Assembly: GCA_039192165.1 (NCBI GenBank)
Contig: JBCCXD010000003.1
Coordinates: 124,001 to 188,000, forward strand
Direction: 5' to 3'
DNA length: 64,000 nt
Origin: Dinoroseobacter sp039192165
GTDB lineage: Bacteria; Pseudomonadota; Alphaproteobacteria; Rhodobacterales; Rhodobacteraceae
Part shown: positions 34,653 to 43,293 of the stretch, piece after piece
How positions within the stretch are numbered: position 1 is the first letter of the stretch
How the letters are laid out: the number at the start of each line of letters is the position of its first letter
Program-made: the position numbers and the translations under genes
Notes under the pieces: model-generated
Seen by the model: only the letters and a program-made list of their open reading frames with translations
Database searches by the model: none
Told to the model about the DNA's origin: nothing

Positions 34653-35378
34653 ATGTTGAAACGCTTTGCTCTCCAGGCTTTGGTGATTGCCGCGATTTCC
34701 GGTCCGGCGTTTGCGCAGGAGTTGACCGACGAGCGTATCAAGGAGCTGGCTTTGGAGGCCATTCTTGAGAACCCGCAGATCGTCATGGATGCAGTTGCGA
34801 TCCTTCGGGAACGCGAGGCTGAGGCGCAGGCTGCAACAGCCGCAGAAACCCTTGAGACGCAACGCGCCGAATTGGAACGTGATGAAAATGCGCCGGTGCT
34901 TGGCAATCCCAACGGGGATGTCACCGTTATCGAGTTCTTCGATTACAACTGCCCCTATTGTCGCCGAGCTAAGCCGGTGATCGAAGCTCTTGTCGCAGCG
35001 GACGATAACGTGCGGATCGTATTTCGCGAATTCCCGATCCTTGGCGATGCCTCCGTCTATGCGGCGCGCGCCGCGCTGGCAGCGCGAGAGCAGGGTCTTT
35101 ACGAAGAATTTCACTGGGGGCTGATGGATCTTTCAGGTCGTGTGACTGAAGCCGCGGTCGAGCGTGTCGCGGAGCAGGTCGGTCTCGATATGGAGCAGCT
35201 GCGCACGGATATGGAAGCTGACGCGGTCTCAGAGCATATCGAGACATCGCTGTCCCTGGCGCAATCGCTTGGGATTACCGGAACGCCCTCATTTGTCGTT
35301 GGTGATTCAATACTTCCGGGCCTTGTGGATCAGGCGCGACTTGAGGAGCTCATCGAGCTGAGACGCAACGAAAGCTAA
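34653..35378 (+). CDS. DsbA-family periplasmic oxidoreductase (Com1-like)
   Basis: 241-residue secreted protein. A signal peptide ends near PAFAQ; a helical segment with RERE and AEAQAATAA follows, then a DsbA domain with FDYNCPYCRRAKPVIE (CPYC) and a cis-Pro loop TGTPSFVVG. The short N-terminal helix before the domain recalls the dimerising region of Com1/ScsC-type proteins. Start at 34653 (MLKRFALQ), with AAGGACG upstream. Third CxxC protein in this 5-kb block. Its stop overlaps the small ORF on the other strand by 4 bases. Confidence 0.87.
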   Translation: MLKRFALQALVIAAISGPAFAQELTDERIKELALEAILENPQIVMDAVAILREREAEAQAATAAETLETQRAELERDENAPVLGNPNGDVTVIEFFDYNCPYCRRAKPVIEALVAADDNVRIVFREFPILGDASVYAARAALAAREQGLYEEFHWGLMDLSGRVTEAAVERVAEQVGLDMEQLRTDMEADAVSEHIETSLSLAQSLGITGTPSFVVGDSILPGLVDQARLEELIELRRNES

Positions 35379-35575
35379 CGCCAAACATTTGCGGCAAAGC
35401 CCAGCGTATTTATGATCATCAGAACTTGCGCGTCAGAGACCTTGGTTTCGACCAATAGAAGTCGTGCTTGAACATCTGTCGAGATCTTCGCATTCGGGTC
35501 TATTTGCGTAAGAGCTGTTTCGATCTCGAGCGATCTGAAATCAGAACTCATCTCTGGGATGGCGAATGACGTCAT
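35375..35575 (-). CDS. Small unknown protein (66 residues)
   Basis: No family recognised. The case for a real gene is a strong CGGAGG 5 bases before the ATG and a well-behaved frame without low-complexity runs. The sequence is soluble-looking (MTSFAIPEMSSDFRSLEIE start, NTLGFAANVWR end), with no signal peptide. It is convergent with the DsbA gene. It could also be chance; a conserved counterpart in relatives would settle it. Confidence 0.5.
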   Translation of the reverse strand: MTSFAIPEMSSDFRSLEIETALTQIDPNAKISTDVQARLLLVETKVSDAQVLMIINTLGFAANVWR

Positions 35576-35895
35576 GTCGTCCTCCGGTCGCCTCCCTACG
35601 GAACGACACCGGGTCAGAGCCGAGTCGTCAATGATCTGTTAAGGATTCAGGGCGTTTAGGCGCTCGGAACGCAGAGTCACATCATCAGGCATCATATTTC
35701 CGCACGTTTTGCGGGCACAAAATAAACGATTTGCACGATGAATAGGCGTATATGAAATACAGGTTGGTTGACTTAACGGCATGCTGGATGCCACTTTAGT
35801 CGTAGGCCGCGCGACCAGACCCGTGCTGTCAATTACGTCGAAAAATAGAAAATCGCCGGTCAACGGTTTCTGAACGGCCAACTTGGGAGGAAGCT
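35576..35895. promoter_or_regulatory. 320-base intergenic region before the acyl-CoA synthetase gene
   Basis: AT-rich, divergent promoter region between the small ORF and the synthetase gene. A short hairpin (CCGCA-N5-TGCGG near 35699) and a TTGACT element near 35767 are visible, but I cannot assign a promoter. A frame of 80 codons on the minus strand (35639-35881) has no family and no good ribosome site, so I do not call it a gene. Confidence 0.5.
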
Positions 35896-37635
35896 GTGAA
35901 CCAAACGGCTCGACTCAGTACGTCTGAGGACGTCGGGAGTGCGCCCGTTGGTGGCATAAGCCACGTTGTCGGAGACAAAAGCGCGCCATTAATAGAGCTC
36001 ACTATCCCGGAGCTGCTTGAACGCACGGCCACCCGTTTTGCTTCACATACCGTTGCGGTTTTTCCGGAGCAGAATGTCCGCTGGAGTTATGCCGAGTTCG
36101 CACGGGAGGTTGATGCTTTGGCTGGTGGCCTCCTGCGGTTGGGTCTTGAGAGGGGCGACCGTCTTGGTATTTGGGCACCAAACCGGCCCGAATGGCTTCT
36201 GGCGCAATTTGCGACGGCGCGGCTGGGCATCATTCTGGTCAATGTGAATCCGGCCTATCGAACTCATGAGCTTAGATACGCGCTTTCGAAGACGGGCTGT
36301 AAAGCTCTGATCCTGGCGCCCGTCTTCAAAACATCCAACTACATCGCAATGATCGAAGAGATCCTTCCTGAACTTGCCTACGCCAAGCCGGGCGATCTGC
36401 TTGCAGAGGCTCTGCCCGATTTGCGCTGCGTGATTGTGACAGATGATGCCCCGCCTCCGGGCTGTATTGCTTTTCCAGATCTGGTCGACTGGGGAAGCGA
36501 TGTTCCTGTTGAGGCGCTCGATGAGATTTCAGAAGAGCTCGATCGGAACGATCCGATCAATATCCAATTCACATCCGGAACGACTGGCCAACCCAAAGGC
36601 GCTACGTTGACCCATCGGAATATCGTCAACAACGCAAACTTTGTGACCGATGCAATTTGTTTGACCGACAAAGACCGTCTTTGCCTACCGGTTCCGTTTT
36701 ATCATTGCTTTGGAATGGTGATGGGCACATTGGGATGTATCACGAAGGGCGCGACGATGGTCATCCCTGCAGAGGGTTTCGATGCCCGCAGGACACTGGT
36801 CGTTCTGGAAGATGAGCGGTGCACAGGGCTTTACGCAGTCCCGACGATGGTTGTGGCGATGCTGCAGCATGAAGACTTCCAAGACTTTGACCTAAGCTTA
36901 ATGCGTACCGGTATCATGGCGGGGGCGCCGGTACCGATCGAGATTATGCGCAGGGTGCAGTCTGAATTGCATATGCCGGATGTAACAATTGCCTACGGGA
37001 TGACCGAAACCAGTCCGGTGTCTTTTCAGTCAGCCACTGATGATCCGCTGGAAAAACGTGTAGCCTCAGTCGGCCGCATCCACCCCCATGTAGAGGTTAA
37101 GATCGTTGATCCCAATGGTGCGCCCGTCGCGGTTGGAGACCAGGGCGAACTCTGGACACGGGGTTACTCTGTAATGCAGGGCTACTGGGACGACCCCGCG
37201 CGCACCGCTGAAGCCATTGATGCAGATGGTTGGATGCATACCGGCGATCTGGCGCGCCTGGATGAAGAGGGCTTTTGCCGCATAACAGGGCGGGTGAAGG
37301 ATATGATCATCCGTGGCGGGGAGAACATTTACCCGAGAGAGATTGAGGAGTTTCTCTATACCCATCCGGACGTCAGTCAGGTTCAGGTGTTTGGTGTTCC
37401 CGATGCGCGTTTCGGTGAGATTGTCTGCGCCTGGGTCGTGCCGAAACCGGGCAGCGCTCCGACTGCCGAGGACATTCTTCATTTCTGTCGCGGGAAAATA
37501 GCGCATTTCAAGCTGCCCGCTTTGATCCGGTTCAGAGACACGCTGCCTATGACGGTCACAGGGAAGCCGCAGAAGTTTGAAATGCGCGCAGCTATGATGT
37601 CGGAGCTTGGCGTGTCGGAGGCGGAGACAGCCTGA
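35896..37635 (+). CDS. Acyl-CoA synthetase, AMP-binding (fatty-acyl/medium-chain CoA ligase)
   Basis: 579-residue enzyme that activates a carboxylic acid with ATP and CoA. All core motifs are present: QFTSGTTGQPKGATLTH, YGMTETSPVS, GWMHTGDLARLD and GRVKDMIIRGGENIYP, with the C-terminal lysine region TVTGKPQKFEMR. GTG start with GGGAGG upstream. The family includes fatty-acid and other acyl ligases; chain length cannot be read. The gene is followed by the membrane methyltransferase gene after 50 bases. Confidence 0.92.
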   Translation: MNQTARLSTSEDVGSAPVGGISHVVGDKSAPLIELTIPELLERTATRFASHTVAVFPEQNVRWSYAEFAREVDALAGGLLRLGLERGDRLGIWAPNRPEWLLAQFATARLGIILVNVNPAYRTHELRYALSKTGCKALILAPVFKTSNYIAMIEEILPELAYAKPGDLLAEALPDLRCVIVTDDAPPPGCIAFPDLVDWGSDVPVEALDEISEELDRNDPINIQFTSGTTGQPKGATLTHRNIVNNANFVTDAICLTDKDRLCLPVPFYHCFGMVMGTLGCITKGATMVIPAEGFDARRTLVVLEDERCTGLYAVPTMVVAMLQHEDFQDFDLSLMRTGIMAGAPVPIEIMRRVQSELHMPDVTIAYGMTETSPVSFQSATDDPLEKRVASVGRIHPHVEVKIVDPNGAPVAVGDQGELWTRGYSVMQGYWDDPARTAEAIDADGWMHTGDLARLDEEGFCRITGRVKDMIIRGGENIYPREIEEFLYTHPDVSQVQVFGVPDARFGEIVCAWVVPKPGSAPTAEDILHFCRGKIAHFKLPALIRFRDTLPMTVTGKPQKFEMRAAMMSELGVSEAETA

Positions 37636-37685
37636 CGCAGGATGGGACGCTCGACACCCTCGGACGCGGCTCTATTTCGCGCTCC

Positions 37686-38456
37686 ATGAACGACCAACCT
37701 TTGTCCGACCGCAAGCGGGTGACCCTTGCGCTTTTTTACGCATTGGTCTGCCACGGCATTTTCGGGCTCGCTGGTTTGGCGATGCTGATCGGCCTTTTTA
37801 CTGGCATGCAAAGCGGGCTGGGTCCATTTTCCGGCTGGCTGGCTTTGCTTGTGAACGCTGCTCTGTTGATACAGTTTCCTGTCGGGCACTCATTTTTTCT
37901 GAGCGACCGGGGCCGAAAAATTCTTGCTCGGCTGGCTCCATACAAGACCGGTAAAACGCTTGCCACGACCAGCTACGCGACGATTGCTTCGTTGCAGCTT
38001 CTGGCCTTGTTCATACTCTGGTCACCTTCAGGCGTTGTTCTGTGGCAAGCCTCAGGGGCAGCTTTTTGGGTCATTTGCATGGCCTATGCCGCAAGTTGGG
38101 TGCTGCTCACGAAAGCCTCGTTCGATGCAGGACCCTCTGTTCAGGCGGGTTCCCTCGGATGGCTGGCGCTCCTGCGTAATAAGCCACCTGTCTACCCGGA
38201 CATGCCGGAAAGAGGCCTGTTCCGGGTGGTACGCCAACCCATCTACGTTTCGTTTGCACTGGTCCTTTGGTGCGTTCCGGTATGGACGCCGGACCAGTTG
38301 TTAGTCGCCACGAGCTATACCGGCTATTGCGTCTTTGCCCCCCGTTTGAAGGAGAAACGGTTTGAACGCATCTATGGCGATCAATTTCGCGCGTACCGCG
38401 CGCGCGTGCCGTATTGGCTCCCGCGACTAAAAAAAAGGAGACCACATGATGCCTGA
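37686..38456 (+). CDS. Isoprenylcysteine methyltransferase-like integral membrane protein
   Basis: 256-residue protein with about five to six membrane helices. The C-terminal region (VVRQPIYVSFALVLW, then ERIYGDQFRAYRARVPYWLPR) matches the NnrU/ICMT-like family, in which this part binds S-adenosylmethionine. The substrate is unknown; phospholipid or quinone methylation is possible. It overlaps the UbiG-like gene by 11 bases. Confidence 0.75.
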   Translation: MNDQPLSDRKRVTLALFYALVCHGIFGLAGLAMLIGLFTGMQSGLGPFSGWLALLVNAALLIQFPVGHSFFLSDRGRKILARLAPYKTGKTLATTSYATIASLQLLALFILWSPSGVVLWQASGAAFWVICMAYAASWVLLTKASFDAGPSVQAGSLGWLALLRNKPPVYPDMPERGLFRVVRQPIYVSFALVLWCVPVWTPDQLLVATSYTGYCVFAPRLKEKRFERIYGDQFRAYRARVPYWLPRLKKRRPHDA

Positions 38457-39177
38457 TGGATCTTCAATCAACCGCAACGACCTTTCCATTTATGATACCG
38501 AAGCGGAGCGGTGGTGGTCGGATGAAACGCGCTGGGTCCGCACACTCAAGAACATGGTTCCGGGGCGCCTTGGCTATTTTGAGCGGTACGCACAATGGTT
38601 TGGTGCAGAGGTTCTGGATCTGGGCTGCGCCGGCGGCTTTATGGCAGAAGCCATCGCAGCGAACGGCGGGCACGTGACTGGGATCGATCCGGCTGCACAG
38701 GCCATAGCAGCGGCGAAAGAACATGCGGCAAGCATCGGTCTCGATATTACATACGATGTTGGGGTCGGGGAAGCGCTGCCCTATGCCAACGGCGCCTTCG
38801 ACATTGTCGTATGCGTTGACGTGCTGGAACATGTGGAAGATCTCGGGAAGGTGCTGTCCGAGGTCGCCCGCGTACTGAAGCCAGGCGGATTGTTCCTGTT
38901 CGACACCATCAACCGAAGTCCTTTGGCGCGCTTTGCTGTGATCACCGTGGCCGAGGACATTCTCGGCCTGCTGCCGAAGGGCACGCATGACCCTGATATG
39001 TTCATTAAACCGTCCGAGCTGCGCGGAGCGCTCGCAGACACAGGATTTGACGTGGGTCCACTGACCGGCCTTGGCCCGCGGGGCATAAACCGTAGAGGGG
39101 ATTTCACGTTCGGACGTTTGCCGGGCACGGCGATCATCTACATGGGACACGCGATAAAACCAACAGGAGACATGTAA
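38446..39177 (+). CDS. UbiG-like class I methyltransferase
   Basis: 243-residue soluble SAM-dependent methyltransferase. Motif I is VLDLGCAGGFMAEAI, with acidic GIDPAAQ (motif II) and VVCVDVLEHVEDL (post II). The length and the C-terminal GLGPRGINRRGDFTFGRLPG resemble the UbiG family (O-methylation of ubiquinone intermediates), but it may be a paralogue because ubiG is normally elsewhere. Start at 38446 (MMPDG) after AAAAGGAG. The stop overlaps the next ATG by one base. Confidence 0.8.
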   Translation: MMPDGSSINRNDLSIYDTEAERWWSDETRWVRTLKNMVPGRLGYFERYAQWFGAEVLDLGCAGGFMAEAIAANGGHVTGIDPAAQAIAAAKEHAASIGLDITYDVGVGEALPYANGAFDIVVCVDVLEHVEDLGKVLSEVARVLKPGGLFLFDTINRSPLARFAVITVAEDILGLLPKGTHDPDMFIKPSELRGALADTGFDVGPLTGLGPRGINRRGDFTFGRLPGTAIIYMGHAIKPTGDM

Positions 39178-39584
39178 TGGAAATTGCAGCGCTGCTGGCG
39201 ACGGCTCTCCTTTTTGGAGGTATGACCCTCTATTCGTTCGGATTTGCGCCGTTACTGTTTGCGGAGCTGCGCGCCGAGGCGGCGGGACGCCTGCTGCGCC
39301 GAGCGTTCCCATGGTACTATCTCTTCACAATTGCGGTGGCATTGCTCGGCGCTGGTCTTCTCTGGCCGGTCGACCGTCTCTCAGTGGTTCTCTTGGCCAG
39401 CACAGCAGCAATCGGGATCGTTGCAAGACAGATCCTGATGCCGATGATCAATTCAGCGCGCGATGCCTGGACCGGGGGCGCGGCGGAAGCGAAACGTCGA
39501 TTTGATATGCTTCATGGTTTATCGGTGGCCCTAAACTTCGTTCAAATGGGTCTGGTGGCTTGGGCGCTAGTCAGGTTCCTATAG
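39177..39584 (+). CDS. DUF4149-type small membrane protein
   Basis: 135-residue protein with about four hydrophobic segments (ATALLFGGMTLYSFGFAPLL; YYLFTIAVALLGAGLLWPV) and the DMLHGLSVALNFVQ region near the C-terminus, typical of DUF4149. Function unknown. TAATG coupling with the methyltransferase gene makes it the last member of this small operon. Confidence 0.78.
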   Translation: MEIAALLATALLFGGMTLYSFGFAPLLFAELRAEAAGRLLRRAFPWYYLFTIAVALLGAGLLWPVDRLSVVLLASTAAIGIVARQILMPMINSARDAWTGGAAEAKRRFDMLHGLSVALNFVQMGLVAWALVRFL

Positions 39585-39850
39585 GGCCTTCTGCGGGAAT
39601 CGACGTCCCGTGCAGAAAATCAAACATCGCCAAAGCTTTAAGCAACTGCGTAAAAATGGGTAGGTCTGAAGTTGTACGAGCTTCGGCCGGGGATAAGCCA
39701 TTGTAAAATAATCACTAAAATTTCTGACAAACTGGGTTGTATTACATCCCGGCTTTTTTAATTCTCTTGGGGCGAATTGGGCCACCAATGGCCTCATGAC
39801 AAAGCGGGAAATTCCGCTGATATACATGGTAAACCTAGGGAGGGAGATCC

Positions 39851-40897
39851 ATGAGATTTAAGACGATGGCAGCAGTATGCTGCCTCAGCCTTGCTGCGTC
39901 CGGTGCTCAGGCACAGGAAGTCCTGGAAATGACTTCGGCATTTGGTAAGAACCTGCCAATTTTGGGCACTGCCGCCGTCAACTTCACCGACAAGATTAAC
40001 GGTATTTCCGAGTCCGTCGAGTTTGAGCATTTTGATCCGGGCGAGCTTGTCCCAGTTCTCGAAGCGCTTGATGCAGTGTCCAGCGGTTCGGTAGATGCGG
40101 CATACACGACCTCTGGCTATTGGCAGGGCAAAATGTCTGCCGCAGGCCTGTTTGCTGCGGTTCCTTTCGGCCCGGAGCCGGGCGAAATGCTCGCGTGGAT
40201 GCTCTATGACGACGGCCTGAGCCTGATGCGTGAGATGTATGATACCAACGGGTACAATGTGCATGTCATGCTCTGCGGCACCTATGCGCCGGAAACCTCT
40301 GGCTGGTTCAAAGAAGAAATCACGTCACTTGACGACCTGCAGGGTCTGAACATGCGTTTCTTCGGCCTTGGCGCTGAGGTGATGCAGAAGCTGGGCGTCT
40401 CGACATCGCTTCTCGCGGGCGGTGACATCTTCCCTGCGCTGGAGCGTGGAGCGATTGACGCAACCGAATTCTCCATGCCGATCGTGGATGCGCGTCTTGG
40501 CTTCTACAACATTGCGAAGTTCAACTACTTCCCTGGCTGGCACCAGCCTTCCACCCTGTTCGAGCTTCTGATCAACAAAGATCGTTGGGAAGAGCTGGAT
40601 GAGCTGAGCCAGAAGCAGATCGAAATTGCCTGCATGGCCAACATCACAGACAACTTCGCCGAAGGTGAAGCGCTCAACTTCCCGGCCATGGTCGAGAACG
40701 TGGAGCAGCACGGTGTGACCATCAAGCAGTGGACGCCAGATCAACTGCGTGCCTTTGAAGCTGCATGGCTGGAAGTCGCCGGTGAACTTGCTGCTGAAGA
40801 CGAGCTCTTCAAGAAAGCCTGGGACGACCTGCAGGAGTTCCGGGATGGCTACGCCACTTGGGGCAACAACATTTATCTGCCGCGTCCCTGGAACTAA
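39851..40897 (+). CDS. dctP: TRAP transporter substrate-binding protein (DctP, mannitol/chloroaromatic or TakP type)
   Basis: 348-residue periplasmic binding protein. Signal peptide cleaved near SGAQAQ. Landmarks such as GLNMRFFGLGAEVMQKLGV, GGDIFPALERGAIDATEFSM and FYNIAKFNYFPGWHQP match the TakP-like group that binds 2-oxo acids or lactate-type ligands with calcium. AGGGAGG precedes the ATG. An attenuating terminator lies between this gene and dctQ, giving more binding protein than permease. Ligand unknown; a carboxylic acid is expected. Confidence 0.94.
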   Translation: MRFKTMAAVCCLSLAASGAQAQEVLEMTSAFGKNLPILGTAAVNFTDKINGISESVEFEHFDPGELVPVLEALDAVSSGSVDAAYTTSGYWQGKMSAAGLFAAVPFGPEPGEMLAWMLYDDGLSLMREMYDTNGYNVHVMLCGTYAPETSGWFKEEITSLDDLQGLNMRFFGLGAEVMQKLGVSTSLLAGGDIFPALERGAIDATEFSMPIVDARLGFYNIAKFNYFPGWHQPSTLFELLINKDRWEELDELSQKQIEIACMANITDNFAEGEALNFPAMVENVEQHGVTIKQWTPDQLRAFEAAWLEVAGELAAEDELFKKAWDDLQEFRDGYATWGNNIYLPRPWN

Positions 40898-40914
40898 GGA
40901 CCGGACCATGAATT

Positions 40915-40950
40915 AAGCCGGAGCGGCCGCACACGCTGCTCCGGCTTTCT
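40915..40950 (+). terminator. Terminator/attenuator between dctP and dctQ
   Basis: AAGCCGGAGC (40915-40924) pairs with GCTCCGGCTT (40938-40947) over a 13-base loop, followed by TCT. The short U tract suggests partial termination, which would set the ratio of DctP to the membrane subunits. Confidence 0.8.
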
Positions 40951-40986
40951 CGCGCCCGTATGGGGGTGGGCGGAAGCGGAGGTCAC

Positions 40987-41790
40987 ATGGAACCCGTCGA
41001 AGATATTATAAAACTCTCCGATCCAGGGGAGGTCGGTCGAGATGAGCACAATCGTGGCGATCGTTTCATCGTTCAGCTTTCGAATGTGGTCGCCTGGCTC
41101 TTTCCGACCCTGATGATTGCAATCTGTAGTCAGGTGGTTTTGCGCAGTTCAGGCATGAACCAGGCATGGCTCGATGACTTGCAATGGTGGCTCTACGGTT
41201 CCGCGGTTTTGGTCGGCATCGCGTATGCGGTGACGAACAACGCTCATGTCCGCGTCGATATTTTCTTCGACAACTACAAAGAAGACAAAAAGAGCCGCAT
41301 CGAGATTTTCGGTCTGGTTTGGCTGGCGCTGCCGTTCATTATCCTGTGCTGGGACGTCACGGTGCATTACGCGATTGCGTCTGTTGCCGCCGACGAGGGC
41401 TCGGATAGCCCGAATGGCTTGCATAATCTGTGGATCCTGAAGGTCGTGATGAACCTCTCATTCGTGGTCATCGGTGTCGCGATATGGTCTGCATATGTCC
41501 GTTTCCTGAACAAACTGACGGAACCGGCCCTTTGGAAGCAGCTTCTTTTCGCTTTCCCGTCGACCATGTTCCTTATCAATCTGGTGATTTTCTACGTGAT
41601 TTGGTGGTTCCTGCGCCTGACGTCGCCTGCGGACATCAACAATCGCCAAATTGGCAGGCATCCGATCTTCGACAGCTACGAAATAGGCGTGGAAGAGATC
41701 CCCTATACAATCATGATAACCGTTGTCGTGACGTTCCTCGTCATCGGTCTGGCTTATCTGCGTGATCGCGCAAGCCATGCGAGGTACTAA
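40987..41790 (+). CDS. dctQ: TRAP transporter small permease (DctQ)
   Basis: 267-residue membrane protein with about four to five helices and the conserved NNAHVRVDIFF (residues ~80-90). It is longer than ordinary DctQ, as in the mannitol/chloroaromatic subfamily. Start at 40987 with GGAGGT upstream; the frame's ATG at 40960 is too early. Four bases before dctM. Confidence 0.9.
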   Translation: MEPVEDIIKLSDPGEVGRDEHNRGDRFIVQLSNVVAWLFPTLMIAICSQVVLRSSGMNQAWLDDLQWWLYGSAVLVGIAYAVTNNAHVRVDIFFDNYKEDKKSRIEIFGLVWLALPFIILCWDVTVHYAIASVAADEGSDSPNGLHNLWILKVVMNLSFVVIGVAIWSAYVRFLNKLTEPALWKQLLFAFPSTMFLINLVIFYVIWWFLRLTSPADINNRQIGRHPIFDSYEIGVEEIPYTIMITVVVTFLVIGLAYLRDRASHARY

Positions 41791-41793
41791 ACG

Positions 41794-43242
41794 ATGTTTC
41801 TTCTAGAATTTCTGGGTCAGTTCATGACCCTGAACGAATTCGCCGTACTGGCGATGTTCCTCGTTTTTATCTTCTTGTTGTTTCGGGGCATTCCGGTTGC
41901 TTATGCGCTGGTTGGTGTCAGCCTGATCTTTGCTCTGATCGCGGAGATTTTGCTTGATCCAAACCGTGCCGCGTTCCGCGATATCATTGAGTTCGACAGA
42001 ACCGGAATTGACTATCAAAGACTCCAGGTCCTTTCGGGACGCCTGTTCGGCAATATCGTAAAAAACCCGGTGCTCGTGGCACTGCCGATGTTTATCTTCA
42101 TGGGCCTCATGTTGGATCAATCCGGCGTGGCGCAGCGGATGATGCAATCCATGCAGAAGCTTTTTGGTGGTTTGCGTGGGGGACTGTCACTGACGGTGAT
42201 GCTGATCGGAATTATTCTGGCGGCCTCCACCGGCGTGATTGGAGCATCGGTGACCTTGCTTGGAGTTATGGCACTCCCGGCGATGATGGCGCAAAACTAC
42301 TCAAAGCCCATTGCGACCGGGACTATCGCCTCCGCCGGAACACTGGGCATTCTGATACCGCCGTCGATCATGCTCGTCATTATGTCTGATCAGCTTGCGA
42401 TCAGTCTTGGTGATCTGTTCATGGGAGCCCTGTTCCCCGGTTTGATTCTGGGCGCGCTCTATATCGTGTTCATCGTCACCTATGGGCTTATCAACCCGAA
42501 GGCCATGCCGGCCCCGCCCACCACAGATGAGGTCGGATGGGACGTTGTGAAGGATGTTCTCCTCGCGGTCGTGCCACCGATGTTCCTTATCCTTCTGGTT
42601 CTAGGATCGATTTTCGGAGGAATTGCGACGCCGACTGAAGCTTCGGGGCTCGGTGCGCTTGGCGCAACCCTGCTTGCGCTCGCCAATGGCAAGCTTAACT
42701 ACAAAGTTCTGAAAGAGGTGAGCCGGTCCACACTGAACACGTCCGGCTACATCGTGGGCATCTTCCTGGCCGCAAACTTTTTTGCGCTGGTGATGCGCCG
42801 CTATGGCGGGGATGAAATCATCCAGGGTTACGTGACCTCTGCGTTCAGCGATCCTTACATGATCGTACTGTTCATCCTGTTCATCATCTTCCTGCTGGGC
42901 TTTCTGCTGGACTGGATTGAGATCACCATCATCATCATGCCGCTGATGTTGCCGATTATTCAGGGCCTGGAACTGGCGGTTCCCGGGTTTGATCAGGTGC
43001 GCGATCCGGCAGTGGTTTGGTTTGCAATCCTCGTTGCTGTTACGCTCCAAACCAGCTTTCTGACGCCGCCTGTGGGGTTTGCCCTTTTCTATCTAAAGGG
43101 GGTATGCCCGCCGGGGGTTAGCCTTGGACACATCTACCGCGGGATCATTCCATTCGTCATGCTGCAGCTTCTTGGACTGTTTATAGTTTTTCAGTTCCCG
43201 GCGTTGACGACATGGCTTCCTGCGATTGCCTATGGCGACTGA
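41794..43242 (+). CDS. dctM: TRAP transporter large permease (DctM)
   Basis: 482-residue membrane protein with about 12-13 helices. PMFIFMGLMLDQSGVAQRMM, GASVTLLGVMALPAMM and GTLGILIPPSIMLVIMSDQL are typical of the DctM family. It moves the DctP-delivered acid into the cell using the sodium gradient. Last gene before the convergent terminator and oxidoreductase gene. Confidence 0.95.
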   Translation: MFLLEFLGQFMTLNEFAVLAMFLVFIFLLFRGIPVAYALVGVSLIFALIAEILLDPNRAAFRDIIEFDRTGIDYQRLQVLSGRLFGNIVKNPVLVALPMFIFMGLMLDQSGVAQRMMQSMQKLFGGLRGGLSLTVMLIGIILAASTGVIGASVTLLGVMALPAMMAQNYSKPIATGTIASAGTLGILIPPSIMLVIMSDQLAISLGDLFMGALFPGLILGALYIVFIVTYGLINPKAMPAPPTTDEVGWDVVKDVLLAVVPPMFLILLVLGSIFGGIATPTEASGLGALGATLLALANGKLNYKVLKEVSRSTLNTSGYIVGIFLAANFFALVMRRYGGDEIIQGYVTSAFSDPYMIVLFILFIIFLLGFLLDWIEITIIIMPLMLPIIQGLELAVPGFDQVRDPAVVWFAILVAVTLQTSFLTPPVGFALFYLKGVCPPGVSLGHIYRGIIPFVMLQLLGLFIVFQFPALTTWLPAIAYGD

Positions 43243-43266
43243 CAGACCAAACCGGAAAGCATGAGG

Positions 43267-43293
43267 AGGGCGGCCCGAACAGGCCGCCCTTTC
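43267..43293. terminator. Terminator after dctM
   Basis: AGGGCGGCC (43267-43275) pairs with GGCCGCCCT (43282-43290) over a 6-base loop (CGAACA), followed by a short T run. It sits between the convergent dctM and oxidoreductase genes, with the right end touching the latter's stop. Confidence 0.85.

Noticed and set aside
35639..35881. 80-codon minus-strand frame in the intergenic region
   Set aside because: No ribosome site or family, AT-rich promoter-like DNA.
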